Shown: positions 1-8,294, counted from the first letter of the stretch. The stretch: DNA of 40,524 bases from Gammaproteobacteria bacterium (GCA_022340215.1 JAJDOJ010000270.1:1-40524), one strand, 5' to 3'. The notes: generated by a model from the sequence alone, not told the origin. Program-made: numbers and translations.

Positions 1-2
1 TC

Positions 3-350
3 GAAGACTACATCGGTCACGGGAGATGGACCGTGGTCATGATCTGGGCTTCGGATTGCCCGGTATGCAATGTTGTTTCACGACGAGCACGCGGACAACA
101 ATGCCATCGTACTTGGCATCTCACTGGATGGACGGGAAAAGAGGGCCGAGGCCCTCGAGTTCATCGATCGCCATCTCTCGGAGAGCCGGAATCTGTGGTG
201 GCCCTCTACGCACGTCTCACCGGACGGGCGCTCATCGGGACGCCGACTTTCCTGATTTTCTCACCCGGTGGAAAGCTGCTAGCGCTCCAGGTAGGACCGG
301 TTTCAACTGACAGGATTCTGGAGTTTATCTCCAACGAATCGCAGAGGTAA
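3..350 (+). pseudogene. Thioredoxin-like (TlpA/redoxin type) gene, 5' cut by window edge, two frame changes
   Basis: The reading frame enters from the left edge and gives GRWTVVMIWASDCPVCN, a thioredoxin-fold strand leading into a CPVC (CxxC) redox site. Around 68-75 the homologous reading moves to another frame (FHDEHADNNAIVLGISLDG, then EALEFIDRHLSES). Around 185-195 it returns to the first frame (VALYARLTGRALIGTPTFLI, with the conserved cis-Pro in GTPTF) and runs to a stop at 348-350. The three pieces together make a plausible periplasmic disulfide reductase of the TlpA type. As written, no single frame encodes it, so it is either a recent pseudogene or two sequencing indels. The N-terminus, including any signal peptide, lies outside the window. 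Confidence 0.6.
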
Positions 351-513
351 CGGTGAGGGGTCGGCAGGTTGGTCTGCCGACTACCACCCGATCCGCCCTT
401 TCCGTAGTGATGGCTTGCGGATATCCTGTGCCTGAAATCCACGCCATGTGGTTTCGTTCGTCGTGAATCCACCTGGTCTTGAACTTTTGAATCCCCACCG
501 TGAGGTGCCAGCG

Positions 514-996
514 ATGCCATCGTTTGATGTTGTTTCCGAAGTCGACATGCATGAAGTGAACAATGCCGTCGACCAGGCCAACCGGGAGATCACCAACCGC
601 TACGATCTGAAGGGAACCGGCGCGGAAGTCTCGGTCGAGGGCGAGACGCTCACCCTGAAGGCGGAAGCGGAGTTTCAGATCAGACAGGTCATGGATCTGC
701 TGCTCAGGAAGCTGGCGGCCAGGGGTGTGGATGTACAGTGTCTCGAGGAGGGACCGGTAGAGCAGGTCTCCAAATCGGCACGCCAGCGGGTTACCGTGCG
801 TCAGGGTATCGATCGGGACACGGCCGGCAAACTGGTCCGGAAGATCAAGGACACCAAGATCAAGGTACAGACGGCGATCCAGGGTGAGAAGTTGCGTGTT
901 TCCGGAAAGAAGCGCGACGATCTGCAGCGGGTCATCGCGATGCTGCGCGAGGAGGATGTGGAACTGCCGCTTCAGTACGAGAACTTCAGGGATTGA
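514..996 (+). CDS. yajQ: YajQ family nucleotide-binding protein
   Basis: 160 residues, close to the usual length of about 163. It starts MPSFDVVSEVDMHEVNNAVD and continues with ITNRYDLKGTGAEV, which is the typical YajQ opening. The later segments SARQRVTVRQGID, GKLVRKIKDTKIKVQTAIQG and EKLRVSGKKRDDLQ are equally typical. The family is a tandem ferredoxin-like fold; some members bind cyclic di-GMP (known for Xanthomonas and Pseudomonas), and whether this one does is not visible here. The open frame extends upstream to 448, but the ATG at 514 matches the family N-terminus and has GTGAGG about 10 bases before it. The gene converges with rsmJ, only 15 bases from its stop. Confidence 0.92.
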   Translation: MPSFDVVSEVDMHEVNNAVDQANREITNRYDLKGTGAEVSVEGETLTLKAEAEFQIRQVMDLLLRKLAARGVDVQCLEEGPVEQVSKSARQRVTVRQGIDRDTAGKLVRKIKDTKIKVQTAIQGEKLRVSGKKRDDLQRVIAMLREEDVELPLQYENFRD

Positions 997-1011
997 ACGT
1001 GTGAGGATCCA

Positions 1012-1836
1012 TCAACCACCTGCCTCTTTTCCGGGAGTGGCAGGCACGGAGCCACGCACGAGATAGACATCGAACCGCGTCCGTTTGCCGGAGTAGCTGA
1101 TATCGGGAGGCATCGCGTCGAGGGGAGGTGCACCGGGGGGACGTTTTACCACCACCCTCTCCCTGGCGCAGTCCAGGGCCCCCCGTAACAGCGCTTCGGA
1201 TCCCCGTTCGTCACCCAGCAGGGTTTTCAGAATTCGCATCTCCTTCCTGACCAGGGAAGACTTCGTCCGCTCGGGAAACATCGGGTCGAGATAGATGGCA
1301 TCCGCCCGCTGGCCTAATTCTCGTCGCTCGGTAAGCCACCCTAGGGCATTGGTGCAGTGTAGACTGACACGTTCTTGCAGTACCCGGTTCAGTAGATTGC
1401 TGTTCGCTGCGCGCCGCAGTCCGTCCTCCAGCAGCGCGCAGACAACGGGTGACCGCTCCAGCATGGTGACGCGACAACCGAGCGTGGCCAGTAGCATCGC
1501 ATCACGGCCGAGTCCGGCGGTGGCATCGACCACGTTGTAAGGGTCCTGTCTGCGGTAACCGAGCGCCCGCGCCAGCGGTTGGCGGGACTCGAACGCGCGA
1601 GTGATGCGGTAACCGGCGCTTCCCGAAACAAAGTCCACGACCACTTGTACCCGGGGCTTTTCCCGACAACTTTCCAGCGCCAGGGTGTCCGGCGCGACAC
1701 GAAGAAAGAGGTCGAACGTCCCGGTGCCACGGGGAACGCAGGGCAGGTGCAGTCGGTTGGCGAGACTTTCTGCAGAATCGATACAGTCTTCTTCTTCGGC
1801 GCAGACCGCGATTGTCGGGGTGTCCGACGATTCCAT
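1012..1836 (-). CDS. rsmJ: 16S rRNA (guanine1516-N2)-methyltransferase RsmJ
   Basis: 274 residues. It is a class I SAM-dependent methyltransferase of the RsmJ (YhiQ) family, which methylates G1516 of 16S rRNA. Visible motifs are DATAGLGRDA (SAM-binding loop, about residue 105), VTMLERSPVVCALLEDGL (acidic residue after strand 2) and IYLDPMFPERTKSSLVRKEM, the catalytic DPMFP motif that is hallmark for this family. The C-terminus reads VVVKRPPGAPPL followed by RFDVY, also standard. The ATG at 1836 (MESSDTPTIAV) is preferred to an in-frame ATG nine codons upstream because family members start close to the TPTIAV strand. The gene is convergent with yajQ. Confidence 0.9.
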   Translation of the reverse strand: MESSDTPTIAVCAEEEDCIDSAESLANRLHLPCVPRGTGTFDLFLRVAPDTLALESCREKPRVQVVVDFVSGSAGYRITRAFESRQPLARALGYRRQDPYNVVDATAGLGRDAMLLATLGCRVTMLERSPVVCALLEDGLRRAANSNLLNRVLQERVSLHCTNALGWLTERRELGQRADAIYLDPMFPERTKSSLVRKEMRILKTLLGDERGSEALLRGALDCARERVVVKRPPGAPPLDAMPPDISYSGKRTRFDVYLVRGSVPATPGKEAGG

Positions 1837-1880
1837 GTTCCTGGCGTTCAGCTCCCAGCCCAAGTATGAACCGCGGGGCG

Positions 1881-1903
1881 AAAAAGCCCCGCATGTGCGG
1901 GGC
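1881..1903 (-). terminator. Rho-independent terminator after the BI-1 family gene
   Basis: Read on the minus strand, a perfect 7-bp stem (GCCCCGC / GCGGGGC) with a 4-base loop is followed at once by TTTTT. It lies about 65 bases past the stop of the Bax-inhibitor-1 gene, also on the minus strand. The stem and T-run are seen directly; the assignment to that gene is by position. Confidence 0.75.
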
Positions 1904-1969
1904 CTGAAAGGTGCTCTCGCTTAGGAATGCGCATCGCGGGCCGCCGGCCGGGGGCCCGCGCCCGTTCCG

Positions 1970-2653
1970 CTAGTTCTCGCCGCTCAGGAACGCGAACAGG
2001 TTGAGCAGATGAACGAACATGACGTAGATGTCGGCAAACAGCGATACCGTCATCATGACGTAGTTGGTTTCTCCACCGTTGATCATGCGGCTGGTATCGA
2101 ACAGGATCATACCGGACATCAGGATGACGGCCGCCGCGGAGATGGTCAGCGACAGCGCGGGGATCTCCATAAAGATGTTGGCGACGATCGCGATCAGAAC
2201 GACGATCATCCCGACCATCAGGAAACCGCCCATGAAGCTGAAGTCCCTCCGGGTCGTGATCGCGTAGGCCGAAAGCCCAAGAAACATGAGTGCGGTGGTT
2301 CCAAACGCCGCAAGCACGATCTGGCCGCCATTCGGTAGACCGAGATAAAGGGTCAGGATCGGACCCAGGACGTAGCCCATGAAGCCGGTGAAGAGAAATG
2401 TCAGCGGCAAGGCCCAGACGGTGTTTCGGACGGCGCTGATGACGAACGGCATGCCGATGAACACGGCCAGCATCAGGAGCCAGTGTACGGGTTGGGCCCC
2501 GGTCACCATGGCAAAGCCGGCCGCCACGGCGCTGGTGATGAGGGTCAGCGTCAGCAGCAGGTAGGTGTTGCGTACGACCTTGTTGGTAACTTCCGTAGTC
2601 AGGATAGCCGGTGCGGCCGCCACTCGGGCGGTGTCTATGCGCTGCATTTTCAT
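1970..2653 (-). CDS. Bax inhibitor-1 / YccA family integral membrane protein
   Basis: 227 residues. After a short cytoplasmic N-terminus (MKMQRIDTAR) there are about seven hydrophobic segments, for example NTYLLLTLTLITSAVAAGFA, LPLTFLFTGFMGYVLGPI and VLMAI-type helices. The C-terminal part has the family-typical FDTSRMINGGETNYV, then MMTVSLFADIYVMFVHLL and LFAFL. Members include E. coli YccA, an inhibitor of the FtsH protease, and YbhL. Function here is inferred only at family level. The start at 2653 is chosen because GGAGA sits 7 bases upstream of the ATG; the frame stays open much farther upstream through the tRNA, which cannot be coding. A terminator follows at 1881-1903. Confidence 0.9.
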   Translation of the reverse strand: MKMQRIDTARVAAAPAILTTEVTNKVVRNTYLLLTLTLITSAVAAGFAMVTGAQPVHWLLMLAVFIGMPFVISAVRNTVWALPLTFLFTGFMGYVLGPILTLYLGLPNGGQIVLAAFGTTALMFLGLSAYAITTRRDFSFMGGFLMVGMIVVLIAIVANIFMEIPALSLTISAAAVILMSGMILFDTSRMINGGETNYVMMTVSLFADIYVMFVHLLNLFAFLSGEN

Positions 2654-2798
2654 CAAGGGTTCTCCATGTGATCCCGAAAGGCGTAACGATAGCCGAATGG
2701 CCGGTGTTTGGCCAGTTTGGACAGCGCGGTACGGATAAGGTTTCCGGGCTGTTTTTGGTTTCTGCCTTGCGGTATCCTTGCGCGTCGGTGACCTGATT

Positions 2799-2886
2799 GG
2801 AGAGGTGGCTGAGTGGTCGAAAGCGGCGGTCTTGAAAACCGTTGACGGGCAACCGTCCGGGGGTTCGAATCCCTCCCTCTCCGCCA
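2799..2886 (+). tRNA. tRNA-Ser (anticodon TGA)
   Basis: 88 nt including an encoded CCA. The acceptor GGAGAGG pairs with CCTCTCC before GCCA. The anticodon stem-loop has loop CTTGAAA, giving TGA. A long variable arm (class II, as for serine tRNAs) and GGTTCGAATCC in the T arm are present. A -10-like TATCCT lies about 20 bases upstream at 2773-2778; no good -35 is seen. Confidence 0.97.
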
Positions 2887-3062
2887 TTCGGAGTGGTGGC
2901 GAAAGGGGGCTCATATCATCTGCAAGACCCGCGTGGATTGCCACGTCAATCGTTGTTGTGCCCGGTAACCTGGGGGGGCGACCTGCCGGAACGGGAATCA
3001 CCGACTCCCACCGGGAATTCTGATAACAGTCGCTAATTAAAAGAGGACAGGAGAAAGCAGAA

Positions 3063-3461
3063 ATGGCAGAATTGTTTTCCGAAGACTGGATGAAGAGCTT
3101 CATGAATGCGTGGAACGGCGATACCGAGCTGACCGGGGCGCTGGAAAAGATCTCGTTCAGTTCCGTCATTGCGTATGGCATGGATGACGAAGAGGAGCCC
3201 AGGGGCTATATCAAGGTGGAAAACGGTCGCGGTGTGGAAGCCGGTTCCTACTCCGGTGGAGCGGTGAACTGGGACCTTCGCGCCGGTCAGGGGCAGTGGG
3301 AGAAGTGGATCACCAAGCCACCTGGGATGGTGGCACTGGGCATGGCCTATACGTCACGTAAGCTGAAGTTCAAAGTCGGTGATTATACCGCCATGATCAA
3401 GGACCCCAGGATGGCGGGGCCCTTCATCAAGAGTTTTTCCGCAATGGCAAAGGCCGCCTGA
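3063..3461 (+). CDS. SCP2 sterol-binding-domain-like protein
   Basis: 132 residues. The whole protein resembles the small SCP2-type lipid-binding domain found as a stand-alone protein in many proteobacteria: an N-terminal helix (LFSEDWMKSFMNAWN), the central strands IKVENGRGVEAGSY and AVNWDLRAGQGQWEKW, and a C-terminal helix FIKSFSAMAKAA preceded by YTAMIKDPRMAGPF. A strong purine-rich ribosome-binding region (CAGGAGAAAG) lies directly upstream of the ATG. It stands alone downstream of tRNA-Ser. The ligand is not predictable from sequence; in other bacteria such proteins are linked to lipid or CoA-ester handling. Confidence 0.7.
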   Translation: MAELFSEDWMKSFMNAWNGDTELTGALEKISFSSVIAYGMDDEEEPRGYIKVENGRGVEAGSYSGGAVNWDLRAGQGQWEKWITKPPGMVALGMAYTSRKLKFKVGDYTAMIKDPRMAGPFIKSFSAMAKAA

Positions 3462-3652
3462 TTGTGGTTGACGCATGAAATCGGCGCCCGCGCGCGCAAT
3501 GCGCCGGGCACCGAAGCCGCCCCTGAATCGCTGTTGGTAATTCAGATTGTGATGTGACAGATACTGTTGTCGGTGGTGAGTTGACACTCCCATCGGGTCC
3601 GGTAATCGGTGTCTGCGGTAGACAACGGCTGATTGGGCCCGGGCGGGTAGTT

Positions 3653-3727
3653 CTAGATTGCCACCAACGCTATCGCGACCATCAATGCCACCACCATCGC
3701 GATGATTCTGTTTCGCTGCGCGTCCAT
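3653..3727 (-). CDS. Putative 24-residue single-span membrane microprotein
   Basis: A short frame starting MDAQRNRIIA and continuing as an unbroken hydrophobic run (MVVALMVAIALVAI) to the stop. A GGAGGG sits 8 bases upstream of the ATG; a second in-frame ATG two codons earlier (3733) is too close to that site to be used with it. A charged N-terminus followed by about 15 hydrophobic residues is the layout of many small inner-membrane proteins. No homolog is recognised, and a 24-codon frame with a ribosome-binding site can occur by chance. Confidence 0.35.
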   Translation of the reverse strand: MDAQRNRIIAMVVALMVAIALVAI

Positions 3728-3848
3728 AGGCATAGCCCTCCATCGGCGTTAACCCCTAAACATTCATTTTGTCGCTATTTATTTGGGCCTACCGTGATCC
3801 GTATCGAGTATTCCGACCTGCAGGCACGGATACCGGTGATTCCACTAA

Positions 3849-4005
3849 GGCGATTTCTGTCAAATGACATACCATCCTGCTTGTCTATTCGTCCGTCCTC
3901 TGTGTTGCGACAGCAGTGACATAGTTCGACTATGCGCCTGATGTCGCGCCTTGATGACGAACGAAAATCCGGCGCGATCTGGTATGCCATTTTCCGGCAA
4001 TCGCC
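3849..4005 (+). repeat. Repeat A, copy 1: palindromic MITE-like element
   Basis: 157 bp bounded by 26-bp imperfect inverted repeats that start GGCGATT and end CATACCA on the left, with the mirrored TGGTATG...AATCGCC at 3980-4005. Inside, TATTCGTCCGT on the left arm answers ACGAACGAAAA on the right. The centre is CATAG-TTCGA-CTATG, so the whole unit can fold into one long hairpin. A second, highly similar copy lies at 26254-26409. It has no coding capacity of its own. TAA is present just outside both ends of this copy, which could be a target duplication. Confidence 0.8.
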
Positions 4006-4407
4006 TAAGCATTACGGAGGGGTTGGGTTCCCGGATCAATGTGCCGCCAGTGCTTCCGTGATGAACGAAACGGGAGTCAGCGAGTTCTGCATCTTCCACC
4101 GACACCGACTACCCCTTGTGCGGTACACCCTTCCAGGCGTGCTGTTATGGACCGTCAGCGCTGGAAATGGCCTCCAACCTGCCGGTGGAATACCGGGCGG
4201 TCCTCAACGGCATGGTAGCCGCCCGACTTTAGCGATTTCATTCCCTGCCGGCGCTATTTGGCATGACCCCCGAACGACCGCACGAAGGTGGTTGCCGTCG
4301 AGTCGAAGTCTGTAGACACCTGAAAAAGGCTGCGGGACAGAAACAAAAAAGCCGCAAGCGGAGGATCCCAGTGGTCGTAAGTGGTGGATGGCAGGACGGT
4401 CCTCCTG
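4006..4407. other. Intergenic stretch without recognisable gene
   Basis: Between repeat A copy 1 and the end of the leftward permease operon I see no frame with a recognisable product or convincing start. A short run of six A's beside GCCGCAAGCGG near 4345-4361 is reminiscent of a terminator on the minus strand for the permease gene, but its stem is only 3-4 bp. Confidence 0.5.
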
Positions 4408-5763
4408 TCAAGGTAGGGGTGTTGCAAAGAAATCGAAGAACAGCCACATAATGATGGTTGATGTCGCCAGTGTGATCAGCATGGCGGGCGTGCCCTTCCG
4501 AAACCACAACCCGGGAGTGATGCGCAACGTTTCGTCGCCCGTGTCCCTGGCCAGGCGTTCGGACAGGGTCACGATGAAAACGTTGGCGGTTGAGCCCAGG
4601 TGGGTGCCGTTGCCGCCCATGCCCACGCCGATCGCCAGCGACCACCACAGCGGCGTGACATTGATACCCTGCTGCTCCATGCCAAGTATGATCGGAACCA
4701 TGGCGGCGGTGAACGGGATGTTGTCGATCAAGGCGGAGAGTATCGCCGCCATCCACATCAGGGCGATTGACGCCAGCAGGAGGTCGGACTCCACGAACGG
4801 GCGGATGTACTGGCCGATATACTCCAGGAAGTGGCTCTGCTCCACGCCGCCGACCACCACGAACAGGGAGATAAAGAACATCAGCAGGCTTATCTCCACG
4901 TCCTCGAAGGACTTGTCCAGCTCCGTTTGACGGGCAAGAAACACCAATAGGGTCAGGCCGATAGCGGTTACGAACCAGGGCTCCCAATCCAGGGTGCGGT
5001 GGAGGATGAACAGCACCACCATGATCCCCAGTACCACAACCGCTGCGTACCAGGTATGCCGATCCTTAATCTTGCCCCGGCCGGAGAAGTCCTGTTTCTC
5101 TGGGGTCTTGGCCAGTTCTTTGCGGAACAACCACTTCTGGGCGATGAGAATTGCGACCCAGGCCGCCAGGACGATCCCCCCCATGTGAATCAGGAAGGTA
5201 TTGAAGTCGATGCCGGCAGCCGAGCCGATCATCAGGTTGGGCGGGTCACCCACCAGGGTGGCCACGCCGCCGGTATCCGAAAGCAGGGCCGCGGCCAGCA
5301 GGAAGGGCACAGGACTGACCTTGAGCGCTTGGCTGATGAGCACGATCAGGGGACCGAATATAACCACCGTAGTGACATTGTCCAGCAGCAGTGAGATCAC
5401 CGTCACCGCCGTACCCAACATGGCCAGCAGCAGGTACAGGCGGCCGCGGCTCAGATCGGCGATCCGGTAGGCCAAGGACTGGAAGCCGCCGGTGGGGATC
5501 ATGATGGCCACGATGGTCATCATTCCGCCGAGCAGGAATACTACATTCCAGTCTATGGCCTCCAACGCGAGTTGCGGGTTGTAGAAGCCGAAATACTGGC
5601 CGGCCAGCACCATCAACCCGGCGCCGCCCATGGCGAACTTGGTGCGGTGAAAGCCATGTACCCCTTCGGTGAAAATGCCGAAGAAGGTGGCGATCAGGAT
5701 GACCGCGGACACCGCCATCGAGGTGTTCCAGGTCAGCGTTTCCGTTACAAGGTGTGTTTGCAT
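4408..5763 (-). CDS. ArsB/NhaD-type (ion transporter superfamily) permease
   Basis: 451 residues with about 11 membrane spans. Family features are the repeated motifs LLLDNVTTVVIFGPL (residues about 128-142) and, in the second half, ALIDNIPFTAAMVPI. The loop DTGGVATLVGDPPNLMIG is characteristic of the ArsB/CitM/NhaD/P-protein group, as is its counterpart GMGGNGTHLGSTANV. These carry Na+/H+, arsenite or anions; the substrate cannot be fixed from sequence. It begins 12 bases after the stop of the SLC13-type permease gene on the same strand, so the two are probably one transcript and may handle coupled ions, for example anion uptake and Na+ extrusion. The gene is of normal length and intact. Confidence 0.82.
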   Translation of the reverse strand: MQTHLVTETLTWNTSMAVSAVILIATFFGIFTEGVHGFHRTKFAMGGAGLMVLAGQYFGFYNPQLALEAIDWNVVFLLGGMMTIVAIMIPTGGFQSLAYRIADLSRGRLYLLLAMLGTAVTVISLLLDNVTTVVIFGPLIVLISQALKVSPVPFLLAAALLSDTGGVATLVGDPPNLMIGSAAGIDFNTFLIHMGGIVLAAWVAILIAQKWLFRKELAKTPEKQDFSGRGKIKDRHTWYAAVVVLGIMVVLFILHRTLDWEPWFVTAIGLTLLVFLARQTELDKSFEDVEISLLMFFISLFVVVGGVEQSHFLEYIGQYIRPFVESDLLLASIALMWMAAILSALIDNIPFTAAMVPIILGMEQQGINVTPLWWSLAIGVGMGGNGTHLGSTANVFIVTLSERLARDTGDETLRITPGLWFRKGTPAMLITLATSTIIMWLFFDFFATPLP

Positions 5764-5775
5764 TGTGCGTTCTCT

Positions 5776-7758
5776 TCAGAACACCAGATTCATCATGATC
5801 ATCATCACGACAAGAAACAGAACGGTCATGATGCCGCCGGCCCGCATGAAGTCCGGGACCCGGTAACCGGCCGGTCCCATGATCAGGGCGTTGACCTGGT
5901 GGGTGGGGATCAGGAAGGAATTCGAGGTCGCGATTGCCACGGTCAGCGCGAACACGGCCGGACTGGCACCGGCGCCGATGGCGATGTTCACCGCCAGCGG
6001 GACCAGCAGAACCGTCGCGCCCACGTTGGACATGACCAGGGTGAAGAAGGTGGCCAGCAGGGCAACTGCCGACTGGATCACCCAGACCGGCATGTCCCCG
6101 ACGACGAACAGGACCTGTTCGGCGATCCACTTCGCGGTGCCGGTCGTCTCGACCGCGAGTCCCAGCGGGATGAGCGAGGCGAGCAGGAATACCGTTTTCC
6201 AGCTGACCGCCTGGTAGGCCTCCTCGATGTTCAGCACGCCCGACAGCACCATGCCGGTCGCGCCCGTCAGCAGGGCTACCGAGAGACGGATGTCGGTAAA
6301 CAGCACCAGAAAAAGGGCGATGGCGAAAAATACCGCGGCGGGGATCACCTTGTGGGGGCGCAGCCCCTCCTCGCGGGGATACTCGGTCGTGACCACGACG
6401 AACTTCCGGTCCATGGCGAGCCGGGAAAGCGAAAGCCATGTCGTGTGTCCTACAATGGTGTCACCGGCCTGCAGGGGGAGATTGCGGATGTCTTCACCCC
6501 TGTGCATGGTCTCGCCGCCGCGATGCAGCGCCAGCATGGTCAGTCCGTAGGTCTTGCGCATCCATACGTCGCGGGCGCTCTTTCCGATCAGGTCCGATCC
6601 CGGTGGAACAACGACCTCCGCGATGCCGGACTTCGTGGGGGCGAGGGCGTCGCCGAAGACCTGGAAATCCTCGTGGACCTCAAGGTCGTAGCGGCGCCCA
6701 AATTCCCTGCATTGGTCCGGTGTGGCGACGATACCGACCGCGCTGTTCGCCTCGATGGGGACATCGCGCGCCAGGCTGTCGCGGCCGATGCGAAGGTCGT
6801 CTCCCCGCTGCAGTGCCACGATGCGCACGTGGTCACTGTGTTCAACGTCGTTCAGCGGTTTGCCCACCAGGTCACTTTCCTTCGGGACAATCATTTCCTG
6901 CATGCAGTAGTGCAGGCCGTAGGTTTCCTGCAGATACTGCTCGGTGGTGATCCCTTCGGCACCCTCCATGCGGGTGGTGGGCAGCACGAAGCGGCCGGCG
7001 AGCACGAAGTAGACGATGCCCGCGGTCACCAACACGACACCGACCGGGGTCACGGAGAACAGCCCCCAGGTATCCATCTGCTGGTCGGCGGACAGGGCCT
7101 TGTTGGAGGTCAGGATCAGGTCGTTCAACAGGATGAGCGGGCTCGACCCGACCATGGTCATGGTACCGCCCAGAATGGCGGTGAAACCCATCGGCATCAG
7201 CAGGCGCGACATGGGCAGGCCGGAGCGGGCGGAGATCCTGGACACCACTGGCAGGAACAGTGCCGCGGCCCCGACGTTCTGCATGAAGGACGAAATGAAA
7301 CCCACGGTGACGGAGATGATCGGAATGATCCGCGCTTCCGTGGTACCGCCGACCTTCAGGATGAACGTGGCGACCTGGCTCATGATGCCGGTCTTGTCGA
7401 GGCCGGCGCCGATGATCATGACCGCGATGATCGAGATCACGGCGTTTGAGCCGAAGCCGTCGAACAGGTGGCGGTTGTCGACGAGCCCGTGCTCCAGACC
7501 CATCAGGGGCGCGAACAGCGAGGTCAGCCCCAGAAGCACCATGACGGTGATCGCCGCGACGTCGACGCCAACGACCTCGAACGCAAACAGATAGATCGTC
7601 AGCATGAGAAACGCGCTCACCCAGGCGATCTCGATCGTGGGGACGACGCGGGAAAGGAACAGGGCCATTGCGGCAAATATGACCGCCGCGATAATCTGTT
7701 TGCGGGTCACGATTCCCGGATTTGCGATAGTCTGGTCCTCGTCTGCAAATGTGTTCAT
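5776..7758 (-). CDS. SLC13-family permease with two central RCK_C (TrkA-C) domains
   Basis: About 660 residues. The N-terminal block of membrane spans contains FISSFMQNVGAAALFLPV and GGTMTMVGSSPLILLNDL. A cytoplasmic insert of roughly 200 residues follows, holding two RCK_C-like domains (MIVPKESDLVGKPLNDVE and VVVPPGSDLIGKSARDV). The second membrane block has SNVGATVLLVPLAVNIAIG and ATSNSFLIPTHQVNALIMGP. This is the architecture of bacterial SLC13/DASS proteins with TrkA-C inserts, some of which carry sulfate or other divalent anions with Na+. The ATG at 7758 (MNTFADEDQT) has GGAAG a few bases upstream; an in-frame ATG 19 codons earlier overlaps the leader hairpin and is less likely. First gene of a probable two-gene operon. 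Confidence 0.85.
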   Translation of the reverse strand: MNTFADEDQTIANPGIVTRKQIIAAVIFAAMALFLSRVVPTIEIAWVSAFLMLTIYLFAFEVVGVDVAAITVMVLLGLTSLFAPLMGLEHGLVDNRHLFDGFGSNAVISIIAVMIIGAGLDKTGIMSQVATFILKVGGTTEARIIPIISVTVGFISSFMQNVGAAALFLPVVSRISARSGLPMSRLLMPMGFTAILGGTMTMVGSSPLILLNDLILTSNKALSADQQMDTWGLFSVTPVGVVLVTAGIVYFVLAGRFVLPTTRMEGAEGITTEQYLQETYGLHYCMQEMIVPKESDLVGKPLNDVEHSDHVRIVALQRGDDLRIGRDSLARDVPIEANSAVGIVATPDQCREFGRRYDLEVHEDFQVFGDALAPTKSGIAEVVVPPGSDLIGKSARDVWMRKTYGLTMLALHRGGETMHRGEDIRNLPLQAGDTIVGHTTWLSLSRLAMDRKFVVVTTEYPREEGLRPHKVIPAAVFFAIALFLVLFTDIRLSVALLTGATGMVLSGVLNIEEAYQAVSWKTVFLLASLIPLGLAVETTGTAKWIAEQVLFVVGDMPVWVIQSAVALLATFFTLVMSNVGATVLLVPLAVNIAIGAGASPAVFALTVAIATSNSFLIPTHQVNALIMGPAGYRVPDFMRAGGIMTVLFLVVMMIMMNLVF

Positions 7759-7781
7759 TCTTCCACTCGATAGGTGCCATT

Positions 7782-7806
7782 CGTCGTCCGGGATCCCCGG
7801 ACGACG
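7782..7806 (-). promoter_or_regulatory. Perfect 11-bp hairpin in the leader of the permease operon
   Basis: CGTCGTCCGGG and its exact reverse complement CCCGGACGACG are separated by only three bases, ending 23 bases before the permease ATG on the minus strand. It is GC-rich and has no T-run, so it is not a standard terminator. It could be a dyad operator or a stabilising mRNA 5' stem-loop. The symmetry is seen directly; the role is inferred from position. Confidence 0.5.
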
Positions 7807-8294
7807 GCGATTCAACGGAGGCCCTTGTCAGGCGGTGTGGCGTCTGGTGGGGCCCGCGGGGTAGCGGTCCTCGACTGGCACCAGAGGCACGTGGACCCGG
7901 GAACGTCGCCCGGTGGAGGCCTCGTCCGTGAAAGCAAGTACGACGGCATTATCCTGGGATGCGACCGAAAAGGCGAATGAGTATTGTATATCGACCTGTG
8001 GTCGGCGTTGTCGTCTAACAGATTCTCGCCGATTCGAATCCGGTGGAACGCGATTCGGGCTCCTTGTGGAGGTTACCTGCGTCGTCGTGGATCAGCGCGA
8101 TTCGCCGGTTGGTCGACCTGCGCGCCGCGGTATGCTGGTCAATCGTGCGGGGCTGCCCGGGGCTTCGGACCTGAATCCAGCACAGCCTTCTCGCATGGAC
8201 AGGTGCCTGCCGGCTTCACCACTGGCCACGCGGACCCGCGTGAATCCCATGGACGATGGAGGCCTGTGGGTGGCCTCCAACGATAGCCATCTAG
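7807..8294. other. Intergenic stretch, no convincing gene
   Basis: Short open frames exist on both strands, but none has a recognisable product or a good ribosome-binding site. It presumably holds the promoter of the leftward permease operon, which I cannot place. The element bounded by CTAG begins at its right end. Confidence 0.5.

Noticed and set aside
2654-3181. N-terminal extension of the Bax-inhibitor-1 frame through tRNA-Ser
   Set aside because: The extra 176 residues overlap a tRNA and have no family match; a good ribosome-binding site exists at 2653.
4345-4361. Terminator-like A-run and GCCGCAAGCGG after the ArsB/NhaD-type gene
   Set aside because: The stem is only 3-4 bp with a 2-4 base loop, too weak to call.
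5572-7449. Long rightward open frame opposite the SLC13 permease
   Set aside because: It is opposite a complete transporter with clear family motifs; its His/Gly/Asp-rich composition is the typical mirror of a membrane-protein gene.
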